DNA from: Armatimonadota bacterium
GTDB taxonomy: Bacteria; Sysuimicrobiota; Sysuimicrobiia; Sysuimicrobiales; Sysuimicrobiaceae
Direction: 5' to 3'
DNA: 64,000 nt
Assembly (NCBI GenBank): GCA_031460175.1
Contig: JAVKGW010000003.1
Span: 1 to 64,000, forward strand
Shown one piece after another: positions 7,873 through 16,115 of the stretch. The stretch's first letter is position 1. The number at the start of each line of letters is the position of its first letter. Under the pieces are notes generated by a model, which was given only the letters and a program-made list of their open reading frames with translations, ran no database searches and was not told the DNA's origin. A program made the position numbers and the translations under genes.

Positions 7873-8664
7873 ATGGAAGGGAAGGTGGCCGTCCTCACCG
7901 GGGCCGCCAAGCCCGGGAGCATCGGTTTTGCCACGGCGGTCCGCTTCGCCCGGGAGGGAGCCCGCGTGGTGGTCGCGGATCTCTACGAGGCCGGATTTGG
8001 GGCGCTTCGGGCTGCGGTGGAGGCGTTCGGCGTTCCGTGCGTGTGCGTGCGGGCAGATGTGAGTCGGATGGAGGATCTTCAGCCCGTGGCGGAGGCGGTG
8101 GCGGAACGCTTCGGACGGGTGGACATCCTCGTGAACGCGGCGGGCGGGAGCTGGGCCATCGGACCGGAGGACCTGGAAGGCGGACCTCCGTCCGTCTTCC
8201 AGGGGGTCGCGAACTGTTCGCTGGAGGCCTGGCGCCGAATTCTGGCCGTGAATCTGGATGGGACCTTCTTCGCCTGTCGGGCCTTTGTCCCGTGGATGGT
8301 GCGGCAGCGCTGGGGCCGGATCGTGAACTTCGCCTCCGTGGCGGGACGGGCAGGCACCGGGCCCGGGGAGACCTTCAGCAGCGGACCCTATGCGGTGGCG
8401 AAGGCCGGGGTCATCGGTCTCACCAAGCAGCTGGCGCTGGAGCTCGCGCCCTACGGCATCACCGTGAACGCCCTGGCCCCGGGCTTCATCCCCCACGGGG
8501 AGGTCCGGGGAGATCTGGAAGCCCTCGTCCGGAGGATCCCGCTCGGACGTCCGGGAACTCCGGAGGAGGTGGCCGCCGCGGTCCTGTTGCTGTGCTCGGA
8601 TGCGGCGAGCTACATCACGGGCGCAACCCTGGACGTGAACGGAGGCCTGTACATCGCACCCTGA
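7873..8664 (+). CDS. SDR-family NAD(P)-dependent oxidoreductase
   Basis: A 263-residue classical short-chain dehydrogenase/reductase. The Rossmann nucleotide loop is TGAAKPGSIGFATA near residue 9, which carries Lys-Pro in place of the more usual Gly-x-x-x-Gly spacing. The NAG-like motif is VNAAGG, the catalytic serine lies in NFASVAGRAG, and the active-site Tyr and Lys are in YAVAKAG. The C-terminal ITGATLDVNGG is typical. Such enzymes oxidise hydroxyl groups or reduce ketones and are common in degradation pathways. It sits six bases after the permease gene and before an alpha/beta hydrolase, inside the LLM-monooxygenase block, so a role in processing the oxygenated product is likely but unproven. 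Confidence 0.88.
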   Translation: MEGKVAVLTGAAKPGSIGFATAVRFAREGARVVVADLYEAGFGALRAAVEAFGVPCVCVRADVSRMEDLQPVAEAVAERFGRVDILVNAAGGSWAIGPEDLEGGPPSVFQGVANCSLEAWRRILAVNLDGTFFACRAFVPWMVRQRWGRIVNFASVAGRAGTGPGETFSSGPYAVAKAGVIGLTKQLALELAPYGITVNALAPGFIPHGEVRGDLEALVRRIPLGRPGTPEEVAAAVLLLCSDAASYITGATLDVNGGLYIAP

Positions 8665-8682
8665 GGGAAGGAGGTGAGGGAG

Positions 8683-9468
8683 ATGGAGCCGAGCTGGGAG
8701 CGCGCCCGGGTGGCGGGAGCGGAGATCCGCATGTGGCGGGCGGGGGAAGGACCTGCGCTCCTGTTCCTTCACGGGGCGGGGGGCCCCGCATGGGCTCCGG
8801 GAATGGAACTTCTGGCCCGCCGGTACACCGTCCTCTTCCCGGAGCACCCGGGGTTCGGGGAGAGCGGGCGTCCGGGGTGGGTGGAGACGGTGCACGACCT
8901 CGGCATCTTCTACCTGGAGTTCCTGGAGGCGCTTCAGCTGCGGGAGGTGGCCTTGGTGGGCCACTCCCTCGGGGGCTGGATCGCCTCGGAGGTGGCGAGC
9001 CTGTGCACGCATTCCCTCCGGGCCCTCGTGCTGGTGGCCCCCGTGGGGATCAACCTCGGAGCCGCCCAGGTGGACATCTTCGCCACCCCACCGGACGAGC
9101 TGGCACCCTTGGCGTACTACGACAAGTCCCTGGCCACGGCCCGTCCGCCCCTGGGGCGGGAGGAGCTGCGGGTCCTGTACCGGAACCGAGCCACCTCCGC
9201 CCGGCTCTCCTGGGCCTCCGCGCCCACGGTACCGAAGCTGGCCGCGCGGCTGTTCCGCATCCGCATCCCCACCTTGCTTTTGTGGGGCCAGCAGGACGAG
9301 CTCATCCCCGCGAGCTCCGCGGGGATGTTCCTGGAGCGGATCCCGCAGGCGCGGCTCGTGACCCTCGAGGCCTGCGGCCACGTCCCCCAGGTAGAACAGC
9401 CGGAAGCGTTCGCGCGGCACGTCACGGAGTTCCTGGACGCCGTGGTGGGGGTCGGAGGTTCGCGGTGA
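8683..9468 (+). CDS. Alpha/beta-fold hydrolase
   Basis: A 261-residue alpha/beta hydrolase with the full catalytic triad visible: nucleophile Ser in GHSLGGW, Asp in WGQQDELIP, and His in ACGHVPQVEQPEAF. The oxyanion-hole region FLHGAGGPAWAPGM comes early, and the layout resembles meta-cleavage product hydrolases (MhpC/BphD), esterases and lactonases. The ATG at 8683 is preceded by a near-perfect Shine-Dalgarno, AAGGAGGTGA, five bases upstream, which decides the start against a GTG nine bases earlier. Its stop overlaps the next gene by GTGA. Within the block it would hydrolyse an ester, lactone or C-C bond produced after monooxygenation; this is inferred. Confidence 0.88.
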   Translation: MEPSWERARVAGAEIRMWRAGEGPALLFLHGAGGPAWAPGMELLARRYTVLFPEHPGFGESGRPGWVETVHDLGIFYLEFLEALQLREVALVGHSLGGWIASEVASLCTHSLRALVLVAPVGINLGAAQVDIFATPPDELAPLAYYDKSLATARPPLGREELRVLYRNRATSARLSWASAPTVPKLAARLFRIRIPTLLLWGQQDELIPASSAGMFLERIPQARLVTLEACGHVPQVEQPEAFARHVTEFLDAVVGVGGSR

Positions 9469-10601
9469 GGGCGGCGGTCCTCCCCGGGGTGGGGGAGCCG
9501 TTGCGCCTCGAGATCCTGCGGGATCCCAGGCCCAAAACCGGCGAGGTCCTGGTCCGGGTCCGGGCCTGCGGGGTTTGCCACACGGACCTCCACGTGATCA
9601 AAGGAGAGGTGGCCTTCCCCACCCCCTGCGTCCTGGGCCATGAGATCAGCGGGGTCGTGGAGGAGGTGGGTCCCGGGGTGGAGGACCTCGCGCCCGGCCA
9701 GGGGGTGGTGTGCACCTTCATCCTCCCCTGCGGACGGTGCGCCTACTGCGTGCGAGGGGAGGAGGACCTCTGCGAGCGGTTCTTCCAGTTCAACCGGCTG
9801 CGGGGAACCCTCTACGACGGCGAGACGCGCCTGTACCGGCCCGACGGGTCTCCCGTGTGGATGTACTCCATGGGCGGCCTCGCGGAGTACGCGGTGGTTC
9901 CCGCCACGGGGGTCTTCCCCCTCCCCCCGGGGATTCCCCTGGAACCCGCCGCGGTCCTGGGCTGCGCGGTGTTCACCGCCTTCGGCGCGATCCGCCACGC
10001 GGCCCGGCTCCGGTTCGGGGAATCCGTGGCGGTGTTCGCGGTGGGCGGGGTGGGGTCCGCCCTGGTGACCCTGGCGCGGCTCGTGGGAGCCCATCCCGTC
10101 ATCGCGGTGGACGTGCGGGAGGAGAAGCTGGAGGCCGCCCGGCGTCTGGGGGCCACGCACACCGTGGACGCCAGACGGCAAGCCCCGCAGGAGGCCATCC
10201 GGGAATTCACGGGCGGCCGGGGAGTGGACGTGGCCTTTGAGGCTCTGGGGCGGGCCGAGACCTTCGTGCAGGCGGTGGAATCCGTGCGGGACGGCGGGAG
10301 GGCGGTGATGGTGGGGATTGCCCCCGCAGGGGCCACCGCACCCGTGGAGATCACGCGCCTGGTGCGGCGCAAGCTCCAGATCGTGGGATCCTACGGAGGA
10401 CGGGCTCGCTCGGACATGCCGCTCCTCCTGGATCTCCTGGCCCGGGGAGCGCTTCCCCTGGACCAGCTCATCTCCCGCACCTACCCGCTGGAGGAGGCGG
10501 AGGCGGCCTATCGGGCCCTGGACCGGGGGGAGATCGTGGGGCGGGCGGTGGTGGTTCCGGACGGATCGGGGGCGCAGGAAAAGCCTGCCGCGAGGGCGTA
10601 A
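9465..10601 (+). CDS. Zinc-binding alcohol dehydrogenase (MDR family)
   Basis: A 378-residue medium-chain dehydrogenase. Catalytic-zinc ligands appear in CGVCHTDLHVIKG and LGHEISGVVEEVG. The structural zinc lobe has the four-cysteine set within CGRCAYCVRGEEDLC (plus the preceding Cys), and the NAD(H) fold carries AVGGVGSALVTLARLVGA. The GTG start overlaps the hydrolase stop, which is translational coupling. The enzyme would interconvert an alcohol and an aldehyde or ketone using NAD(P). The similarity is to the broad class of alcohol, 6-hydroxyhexanoate and cyclohexanol-type dehydrogenases. Together with the SDR, hydrolase and flavin monooxygenase it completes a plausible oxidation series for an unknown organic compound. 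Confidence 0.9.
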   Translation: MRAAVLPGVGEPLRLEILRDPRPKTGEVLVRVRACGVCHTDLHVIKGEVAFPTPCVLGHEISGVVEEVGPGVEDLAPGQGVVCTFILPCGRCAYCVRGEEDLCERFFQFNRLRGTLYDGETRLYRPDGSPVWMYSMGGLAEYAVVPATGVFPLPPGIPLEPAAVLGCAVFTAFGAIRHAARLRFGESVAVFAVGGVGSALVTLARLVGAHPVIAVDVREEKLEAARRLGATHTVDARRQAPQEAIREFTGGRGVDVAFEALGRAETFVQAVESVRDGGRAVMVGIAPAGATAPVEITRLVRRKLQIVGSYGGRARSDMPLLLDLLARGALPLDQLISRTYPLEEAEAAYRALDRGEIVGRAVVVPDGSGAQEKPAARA

Positions 10602-10635
10602 CCGTTCCTTGATGCCCAGGGAGGAGGTGGAGGGA

Positions 10636-12087
10636 ATGGACGAGGAACGGAAGGGGAAAGCGGGGGACGAAGGTGAGGCGCGGATCTCCCGGCGGGAGTT
10701 CCTGAGGCGGGCGATGGTGGGGAGCGCGGTGCTGGGGGCGCCGTACGTGTTCGTGCGGAACTACGCCGCGGCCCAGCAGCGGGAGCTCCGCATCGTGACC
10801 TGGAGCCACTTCGTGCCCGCCTTCGATGAGTGGTTCGACCCCTTTGCGGAGCGGTGGGGGCGTGAGCGGGGGATCCGGGTCACCGTGGACCACATCTCGT
10901 TTGCGGACATCGTGCCCCGGGCGAATGCGGAGGTGGCGGCCCAGCAGGGCCACGACCTCTTCTTCTTCCTCGCCCCTCCCAGCGCCTTCGAGCCCCACGT
11001 GCTGGACCTGCGGGACATCAACCAGGAGGCGGAGCGGCGCTACGGGCCCATGGTGCCGCTCGTGCGCAAGAGCGTCTACAACCCCAACACCCGGAAGTTC
11101 TACGGATTCTCGGACAACTGGGTGCCGGATCCGGGCGACTATCTCCGGAGCGTGTGGACCGCGGTGGGCTATCCCAACGGGCCCAGCACCTGGGACGACC
11201 TGATCAAGGCCGGCAACGAGATCAAGCGTCGGTTCCCGGAGATCCAGATCCCCATCGGCATCGGGTTCAGCCAGGACATCGACTCCAACATGGCCTGCCG
11301 GGCCATCCTGTGGTCCTTCGGCGCCAGCATCCAGGACGCGAACGAGAACGTGGTGCTGAACAGCGAGCAGACCATCCGGGCGGTGGAGTACGGGGTAAGG
11401 CTGTTCCGGGAGTGCATGAACCCCGCGGTCCTCAGCTGGAACGCGGCCAGCAACAACCAGGCCCTCAACGCTCGTCAGACCAGCTACATCCTCAACTCCA
11501 TCTCCGCGTACCGCACGGCCCAGGACAACCGGCTCCCCGTGGCGGACGACATCTTCTTCGTGCCGGCCCTGCGGGGACCGGGGGGACGATGGGCCAGCGA
11601 GCACGTGATGGGCGTTTGGGTGATCTGGCGGTTCAGCCGTAACCCCGACAACGCCAAGGAGTTCCTGCTGCACCTCGTGGACAACTATCGGGATGCGGTG
11701 CTCGCCAGCAAGCTCTACAACTTCCCCTCCTTCATGGGCTCCGTGGCCGATAAGCGGGTGCCCGTGGCCCAGAAGCCGGAGGAGGGGCGGAAGTGGATCC
11801 GGGCCGCCTGCCTGCGGGACCCCTTCGGGTCCCGGCCCGTCAACAAGCTGGCGGTGCTCGCGGACGCGGAGCAGTGGTCCACGAACATCGGGCACCCGGG
11901 GCCCGCGAACCCCGCGGAAGGCGAGATCTTCGACACCTACCTCATCCCCGACATGTTCGCGCAGGCCGCCACGGGCCGCCTGAGCGTGCGGGAGGCCGTG
12001 GCGCAGACCCACCGCCGGTGCCTGGAGATCTTCCAGAAGTGGCGGCGCCAGGGCTTCGTGGGGGGTGGCGATCGGGACCGGCGGTGA
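10636..12087 (+). CDS. Tat-exported ABC sugar-type substrate-binding protein (family 1)
   Basis: A 483-residue extracytoplasmic receptor. The N-terminus has a twin-arginine signal, SRREFLRRAM followed by a short hydrophobic stretch to about residue 47, so it is probably exported folded. The mature part (ELRIVTWSHFVPAFDEWFDPFAERW) follows the pattern of UgpB/MalE-like receptors. The ATG at 10636 lies behind GGAGGAGGTGGAGGG and was preferred over an in-frame ATG 24 bases upstream. A cognate ATPase and two permeases follow without gaps, giving a complete importer for a carbohydrate, glycerol-phosphate or similar polyol; the ligand is not determined. Tat export is unusual but known for some of these receptors. 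Confidence 0.88.
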   Translation: MDEERKGKAGDEGEARISRREFLRRAMVGSAVLGAPYVFVRNYAAAQQRELRIVTWSHFVPAFDEWFDPFAERWGRERGIRVTVDHISFADIVPRANAEVAAQQGHDLFFFLAPPSAFEPHVLDLRDINQEAERRYGPMVPLVRKSVYNPNTRKFYGFSDNWVPDPGDYLRSVWTAVGYPNGPSTWDDLIKAGNEIKRRFPEIQIPIGIGFSQDIDSNMACRAILWSFGASIQDANENVVLNSEQTIRAVEYGVRLFRECMNPAVLSWNAASNNQALNARQTSYILNSISAYRTAQDNRLPVADDIFFVPALRGPGGRWASEHVMGVWVIWRFSRNPDNAKEFLLHLVDNYRDAVLASKLYNFPSFMGSVADKRVPVAQKPEEGRKWIRAACLRDPFGSRPVNKLAVLADAEQWSTNIGHPGPANPAEGEIFDTYLIPDMFAQAATGRLSVREAVAQTHRRCLEIFQKWRRQGFVGGGDRDRR

Positions 12088-12093
12088 GGGAGA

Positions 12094-13173
12094 ATGGATT
12101 TGAGGGCGGTGGCCATGGGGTACGTGGAGATCCGGGACCTCCATAAGCATTTCGGGGACGTCCGGGCCGTGAACGGGGTGAACCTGTCGGTCGAGGAGGG
12201 CGAGCTGCTCGTCCTCCTCGGCCCCTCCGGTTGCGGGAAGACCACTCTCATGCGCATGATCGCGGGCCTGGAGGTCCCCACGAGCGGGGAGATCTACATC
12301 GGCGGGCAGCTGGTGGACGAAAACGTACCGCCCCGGGCCCGGGGCATCGCCATGGTCTTCCAGAGTTATGCCCTCTATCCCCACAAGACCGCGTTCGAGA
12401 ACATCGCGTTTCCCCTGGAGGCCATGCGCCTGGCCCGGGAGAGCATCCGGGAGCGGGTGGTCCGCAGCGCCCAGATGTTCGGGATCGAGCGGTTGCTGGG
12501 CCGGAGGCCGCGGCAGCTGTCGGGCGGGGAGCGGCAACGGGTGGCCCTGGCCCGGGCCGTGGTGCGGGATCCTAAGCTCTTTCTGCTCGACGAGCCCCTC
12601 AGCAACCTCGACGCGAAGCTGCGGGCCGTGGCCCGGTTCGAGCTCAAGCAACTGCAGCGGCAGCTGGGAACCACCACCATCTACGTGACCCACGACCAGG
12701 TGGAGGCCATGGGGCTCGGAGACCGCATCGCGGTCATGGACGCGGGCCGGATCCGCCAGGTCGGCAAGCCCCAGGAGGTCTACGACGACCCCGCGGACAC
12801 CTTCGTGGCCACCTTTCTCGGCTCGCCGCCCATGAACCTCATCGAGCAGGACCCGCACACCATCGTGGGATTCCGGCCGGAGGCGTTCTTGCCCCGCAGT
12901 GTCTTCGATCCCGCGGAGGACGTGGTCACCTACTCCCTCCGGGTACGGGAGGTGGAGTATCTGGGCTCGGACCGCCTGGTGTACGGCTACCTGGAGGAGG
13001 AGCAGCGCACGGACCAGCCCGTGATCGCCGCGGTCCCCGCCACCATCACCGTGCCCATCGCGGAGGGTGAGGTGTACGAGTTCGCAGTGCCCCGGCGGGC
13101 CTTGCGGTTCTTCGACCGGAACACGGGCCGTCGCCTGGAGCGGGCGGGGGTCGTGCGGATCTCCACCAGCTAG
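12094..13173 (+). CDS. ABC transporter ATP-binding protein, UgpC/MalK/MsmX type
   Basis: A 359-residue ATPase with Walker A GPSGCGKTT (about residue 46), Q-loop VFQSYALYPH, signature LSGGERQRVALARA, Walker B LFLLDEPLSNLDAKL and the switch His in YVTHDQVEAM. After the nucleotide-binding domain, residues about 240-359 form the TOBE/OB regulatory domain typical of carbohydrate importers. A second possible start, MGYVEIRD, lies 21 bases downstream. It is a single ATPase acting as a homodimer with the two following permeases. It would not be expected to energise the peptide-type importer upstream, which normally needs a DppD/DppF pair. Confidence 0.93.
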   Translation: MDLRAVAMGYVEIRDLHKHFGDVRAVNGVNLSVEEGELLVLLGPSGCGKTTLMRMIAGLEVPTSGEIYIGGQLVDENVPPRARGIAMVFQSYALYPHKTAFENIAFPLEAMRLARESIRERVVRSAQMFGIERLLGRRPRQLSGGERQRVALARAVVRDPKLFLLDEPLSNLDAKLRAVARFELKQLQRQLGTTTIYVTHDQVEAMGLGDRIAVMDAGRIRQVGKPQEVYDDPADTFVATFLGSPPMNLIEQDPHTIVGFRPEAFLPRSVFDPAEDVVTYSLRVREVEYLGSDRLVYGYLEEEQRTDQPVIAAVPATITVPIAEGEVYEFAVPRRALRFFDRNTGRRLERAGVVRISTS

Positions 13174-13182
13174 GCGAGCTCC

Positions 13183-14127
13183 ATGGCCCTGCGGCGCCCC
13201 GCGGAGGCCCCCCTCCTTGCCCCCGCCGTCCGGCCCGGACGGCGGACCCTGGCGGATCGGGAATCCGTTCTCGGTCCCCTCCTGCTGGCGCCGGCCCTGC
13301 TCTACGTGATCCTCCTCGTGGGCGTTCCCTTCTTCATGGCCATCCTCCTCAGCTTCTCCTCCGCGGTGGCGGGCGGGCTGGAGTTCTCCTGGGTGGGGTT
13401 CCGGAACTTCCAGGTGCTCCTCTCCGACGGTCAGTTCCACCGAGCCCTGCAGAACACCCTCCGGTTCATGATCCTCTCGCAGCTGCTGGTGATGGTGCTC
13501 GCCACGGCCGCGGCCCACGTGCTGGACGCCGCCTTCGTGGGAAAGCGGCTGGTGCGGTCCCTGCTCCTCCTGCCCTGGGCGGCTCCCGTGGCGCTGTCCT
13601 CCATGGCCTGGGTGTGGATCTTCGACTCCACCTTCAGCGTGCTCAACTGGACCGCCAAGAAGCTGGGCCTCCTGCAGGGATGGTGGTACTGGTTCGGGGA
13701 TCCGGCCCTGGCCACCGTGGCCATTCTCACCGTGCACGTGTGGCGCACGTTCCCCTTCGCCACCGTGGTCATCCTGGCGGGCATGTCCGCCATCCCGCAG
13801 GAGATCAAGGAGGCGGCTCTGATGGACGGGGCGGGGTTCTGGCGGCGGTTGTTCCACGTGAACCTGCCCATGCTGCTCCCGGTGGTGGCGGTGGCGGTGC
13901 TCTTCGGCCTCGTGTTCACCGCCACGGACTTCAGCGTGGTGTGGCTGCTCACCCGGGGAGGCCCCTACAACAGCACCCACGTGCTCAGTACCCTCGCCTT
14001 CCAACGCGGGATCCTGGGCGCGAGCCTGGGGCAGGGGGCCGCGGTGGCCATCTTCCTCCTGCCCATCCTCCTCGTGGTGGCGGTGCTCCTGCTGCGGGTG
14101 GCCCGGAGGGCGGAGGTGGGGGCGTGA
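13183..14127 (+). CDS. Sugar ABC transporter permease, UgpA/MalF type
   Basis: A 314-residue inner-membrane protein with six predicted transmembrane helices. The first begins LGPLLLAPALLYVILLVGVPFFMAI at about residue 28. The cytoplasmic EAA loop reads EIKEAALMDGAGFWRRLFHVNLPML around residue 207. The N-terminal 25 residues are Pro/Arg rich and cytoplasmic. Its stop codon overlaps the second permease start (GTGA). It pairs with the next gene to form the channel of the Ugp/Mal-type importer. Confidence 0.92.
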   Translation: MALRRPAEAPLLAPAVRPGRRTLADRESVLGPLLLAPALLYVILLVGVPFFMAILLSFSSAVAGGLEFSWVGFRNFQVLLSDGQFHRALQNTLRFMILSQLLVMVLATAAAHVLDAAFVGKRLVRSLLLLPWAAPVALSSMAWVWIFDSTFSVLNWTAKKLGLLQGWWYWFGDPALATVAILTVHVWRTFPFATVVILAGMSAIPQEIKEAALMDGAGFWRRLFHVNLPMLLPVVAVAVLFGLVFTATDFSVVWLLTRGGPYNSTHVLSTLAFQRGILGASLGQGAAVAIFLLPILLVVAVLLLRVARRAEVGA

Positions 14128-14987
14128 GGGGCCGTGGGCCGGGCAGGCTCCTACGGCGGGCCCTTTTGTATGCCGCGGCCCTGGCCTTCACCCTCTTCGC
14201 GGTCTTCCCCTTCTACTGGATGCTCATCACCGCCTTCAAGCAGAATCGGGACCTGTACGTGGGGGCCACGAACCTGCAGCACATCCCCTGGATCTTCAAC
14301 GAACCGCCCACCCTGTACCACGTGCGGTTGCTCTTCCTCAACACCCCTTACCTCCTGTGGCTGCGCAACACCGCCTTCGTGGGGGCCCTGGTGGTCCTCA
14401 TCACCTTGCTGGTGGCGGTGCCCGCGGGGTACAGCCTCGCCCGGCTCGCAGGCCGGTGGGGGGAGCGGCTGGGGATCGGGATCTTCCTCACGTACCTTGT
14501 CCCTCCCACCCTGCTGTTCCTGCCCTTCGCCCGGCTCGTCTCCTGGCTGGGCCTTCAGAACTCCCTCTGGGCCCTGGTGCTCGTCTACCCCACCTTCACG
14601 GTCCCGTTCTGCACCTGGCTCATGATGGGCTTCTTCCGATCCGTGCCCCGGGAGCTGGAGGAGCAGGGGCTCGTGGACGGTTACAGCCGGCTCGCGGTGA
14701 TCGGGAAGGTGGTGCTGCCCCTCGCGGTTCCCGGGATGCTCACCGTGGTCATCTTCGCGTTCACCTTGGTCCTGCAGGAGTTCATCTACGCCCTCACCTT
14801 CATCAGCCAGGTGGACCGCATGACCATCAGCCTGGGGGTCCCCGTGGCCCTGGTCCGGGGGGACGTCTTCTACTGGGGATCCCTCATGGCCGCCTGCTTC
14901 CTCACCAGCGTCCCCATCGCGGTGGTCTACTCCGCCTTCATGGACCGGTTCATCGCGGGGCTCACCGCGGGGGCCGTGAAGGGCTAG
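14124..14987 (+). CDS. Sugar ABC transporter permease, UgpE/MalG type
   Basis: A 287-residue inner-membrane protein of the MalG/UgpE class with six helices. The opening LLYAAALAFTLFAVFPFYWMLITAFK and the EAA loop ELEEQGLVDGYSRLAVIGKVVLP (about residue 180) are diagnostic. GTG at 14124 overlaps the previous stop codon; this start places the first helix about 13 residues from the N-terminus, as usual. It is the last gene of the co-directional block; the 90-bp gap after it contains the promoter of the MoxR gene rather than a clear terminator. Confidence 0.92.
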   Translation: MRGRGPGRLLRRALLYAAALAFTLFAVFPFYWMLITAFKQNRDLYVGATNLQHIPWIFNEPPTLYHVRLLFLNTPYLLWLRNTAFVGALVVLITLLVAVPAGYSLARLAGRWGERLGIGIFLTYLVPPTLLFLPFARLVSWLGLQNSLWALVLVYPTFTVPFCTWLMMGFFRSVPRELEEQGLVDGYSRLAVIGKVVLPLAVPGMLTVVIFAFTLVLQEFIYALTFISQVDRMTISLGVPVALVRGDVFYWGSLMAACFLTSVPIAVVYSAFMDRFIAGLTAGAVKG

Positions 14988-15018
14988 GGGTCTGTCACGG
15001 GGGTGTGAAGCTCCCGCG

Positions 15019-15047
15019 TTGACCCCTCCTGCGGCCGGCGGTACCAT
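15019..15047 (+). promoter_or_regulatory. Sigma-70-type promoter for the moxR operon
   Basis: TTGACC (15019-15024) and TACCAT (15042-15047) with a 17-bp spacer lie 31 bp before the MoxR ATG. A purine-rich GGGAGGTCGGG ribosome binding site sits between them. Confidence 0.65.
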
Positions 15048-15077
15048 CGGATCAAACGGAGCCCCGGGAGGTCGGGA

Positions 15078-16115
15078 ATGCCCCTCGCCACGGAAGTCTA
15101 CGTGCAGGCGGCCAGCACCCTGCGCAACGTCCTCTTCGAGGTCAAGAAGGTCATCGTGGGCCAGGATCTCATGCTGGAGCGGCTCCTGGTGGCCCTCCTG
15201 AGCCGAGGCCACGTGCTCATCGAGGGGGTCCCGGGACTCGCGAAGACCCTCACGGTGAAGACCCTGGCCCGGGTCATCGGGGGGGACTTCAAACGGATCC
15301 AGTTCACCCCAGACCTCGTGCCCGCGGACCTCGTCGGCACCCGGATCTACAACCAGGCCCGGGGCACTTTCGAGACGGAACTGGGCCCGATTTTCGCCAA
15401 CCTGGTGCTGGCGGACGAGATCAATCGGGCGCCCGCCAAGGTGCAGTCGGCCCTGCTGGAGGCCATGCAGGAGCGGCAGGTCACCATCGGCAAGCAGACC
15501 TATAAGCTTCCGGATCCCTTCCTGGTCATGGCCACCCAGAACCCCATCGAGAGCGAGGGAACCTATCCGCTCCCGGAGGCGCAGCTGGACCGGTTCATGT
15601 TCAAGGTGGTGATCGGGTATCCCTCCGTGCACGAGGAGATCGAGGTGGTGGAACGGGGCACGGGGGAGCGGCCGCCGGAGGCGAACCAGATCATCGACAC
15701 CGAGCAGCTGCGGGAGCTGCAGCGGATCACGGACACCGTGTACGTGCCTCCCCGGGTCATGGAGTACGCGGTCTCCCTGGCCGTGGCCACCCGGGATCCC
15801 GGGGGCGTGGGGCTGCCGGAGCTCCGCCGCTACATCTCCTTCGGCGCGAGTCCCCGGGCGCCCTTGAACCTGGTGCTGGGCGGGAAGGCCCTCGCGGTGC
15901 TGCGGGGACGGGAGTATGTGCTCCCGGAGGACGTGCGGGACCTGGCCTTTGAGGTCCTGCGGCACCGCATGGTGCTCTCCTACGAGGCCCTGGCAGAGGA
16001 GGTGAGCCCCGACCAGATCATCACCCGCATCCTGGAACGGGTGCCCCTTCCCAAGGTACACATCGGGGATCCGTATGGAGACACCCGAGCAGATCTTGAG
16101 ACGCCTCGAGTTTAA
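15078..16115 (+). CDS. MoxR-family AAA+ ATPase
   Basis: A 345-residue MoxR ATPase. Walker A is the family-specific GVPGLAKT (about residue 49), Walker B reads NLVLADEINRAPAK, sensor 1 is in MATQNPIES, and the lid includes RRYISFGASPRAPLNLV. MoxR proteins act as chaperone-like ATPases that insert metal cofactors or mature protein complexes, usually with von Willebrand A proteins encoded next to them. That arrangement is exactly what follows here: a DUF58 protein (overlapping by 41 bp) and two membrane VWA proteins. Client proteins are unknown. It has its own good promoter, so it probably heads a four-gene operon. Confidence 0.93.
   Translation: MPLATEVYVQAASTLRNVLFEVKKVIVGQDLMLERLLVALLSRGHVLIEGVPGLAKTLTVKTLARVIGGDFKRIQFTPDLVPADLVGTRIYNQARGTFETELGPIFANLVLADEINRAPAKVQSALLEAMQERQVTIGKQTYKLPDPFLVMATQNPIESEGTYPLPEAQLDRFMFKVVIGYPSVHEEIEVVERGTGERPPEANQIIDTEQLRELQRITDTVYVPPRVMEYAVSLAVATRDPGGVGLPELRRYISFGASPRAPLNLVLGGKALAVLRGREYVLPEDVRDLAFEVLRHRMVLSYEALAEEVSPDQIITRILERVPLPKVHIGDPYGDTRADLETPRV

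Noticed and set aside
12094-13173. UgpC-like ATPase as the missing ATPase of the peptide-type importer
   Set aside because: Its TOBE/OB regulatory domain and its position between the sugar receptor and permeases tie it to the Ugp/Mal-type importer; peptide-type importers use DppD/DppF-class ATPases.
10468-14004. A 1178-codon open frame on the minus strand opposite the sugar importer genes
   Set aside because: It is a shadow of four real plus-strand genes: no family motif, extreme Gly/His/Pro/Arg content and no ribosome binding site. Similar long antisense frames at 4154-6673, 7285-9420 and 59550-62111 were dropped for the same reason; they arise from the very high third-position GC.
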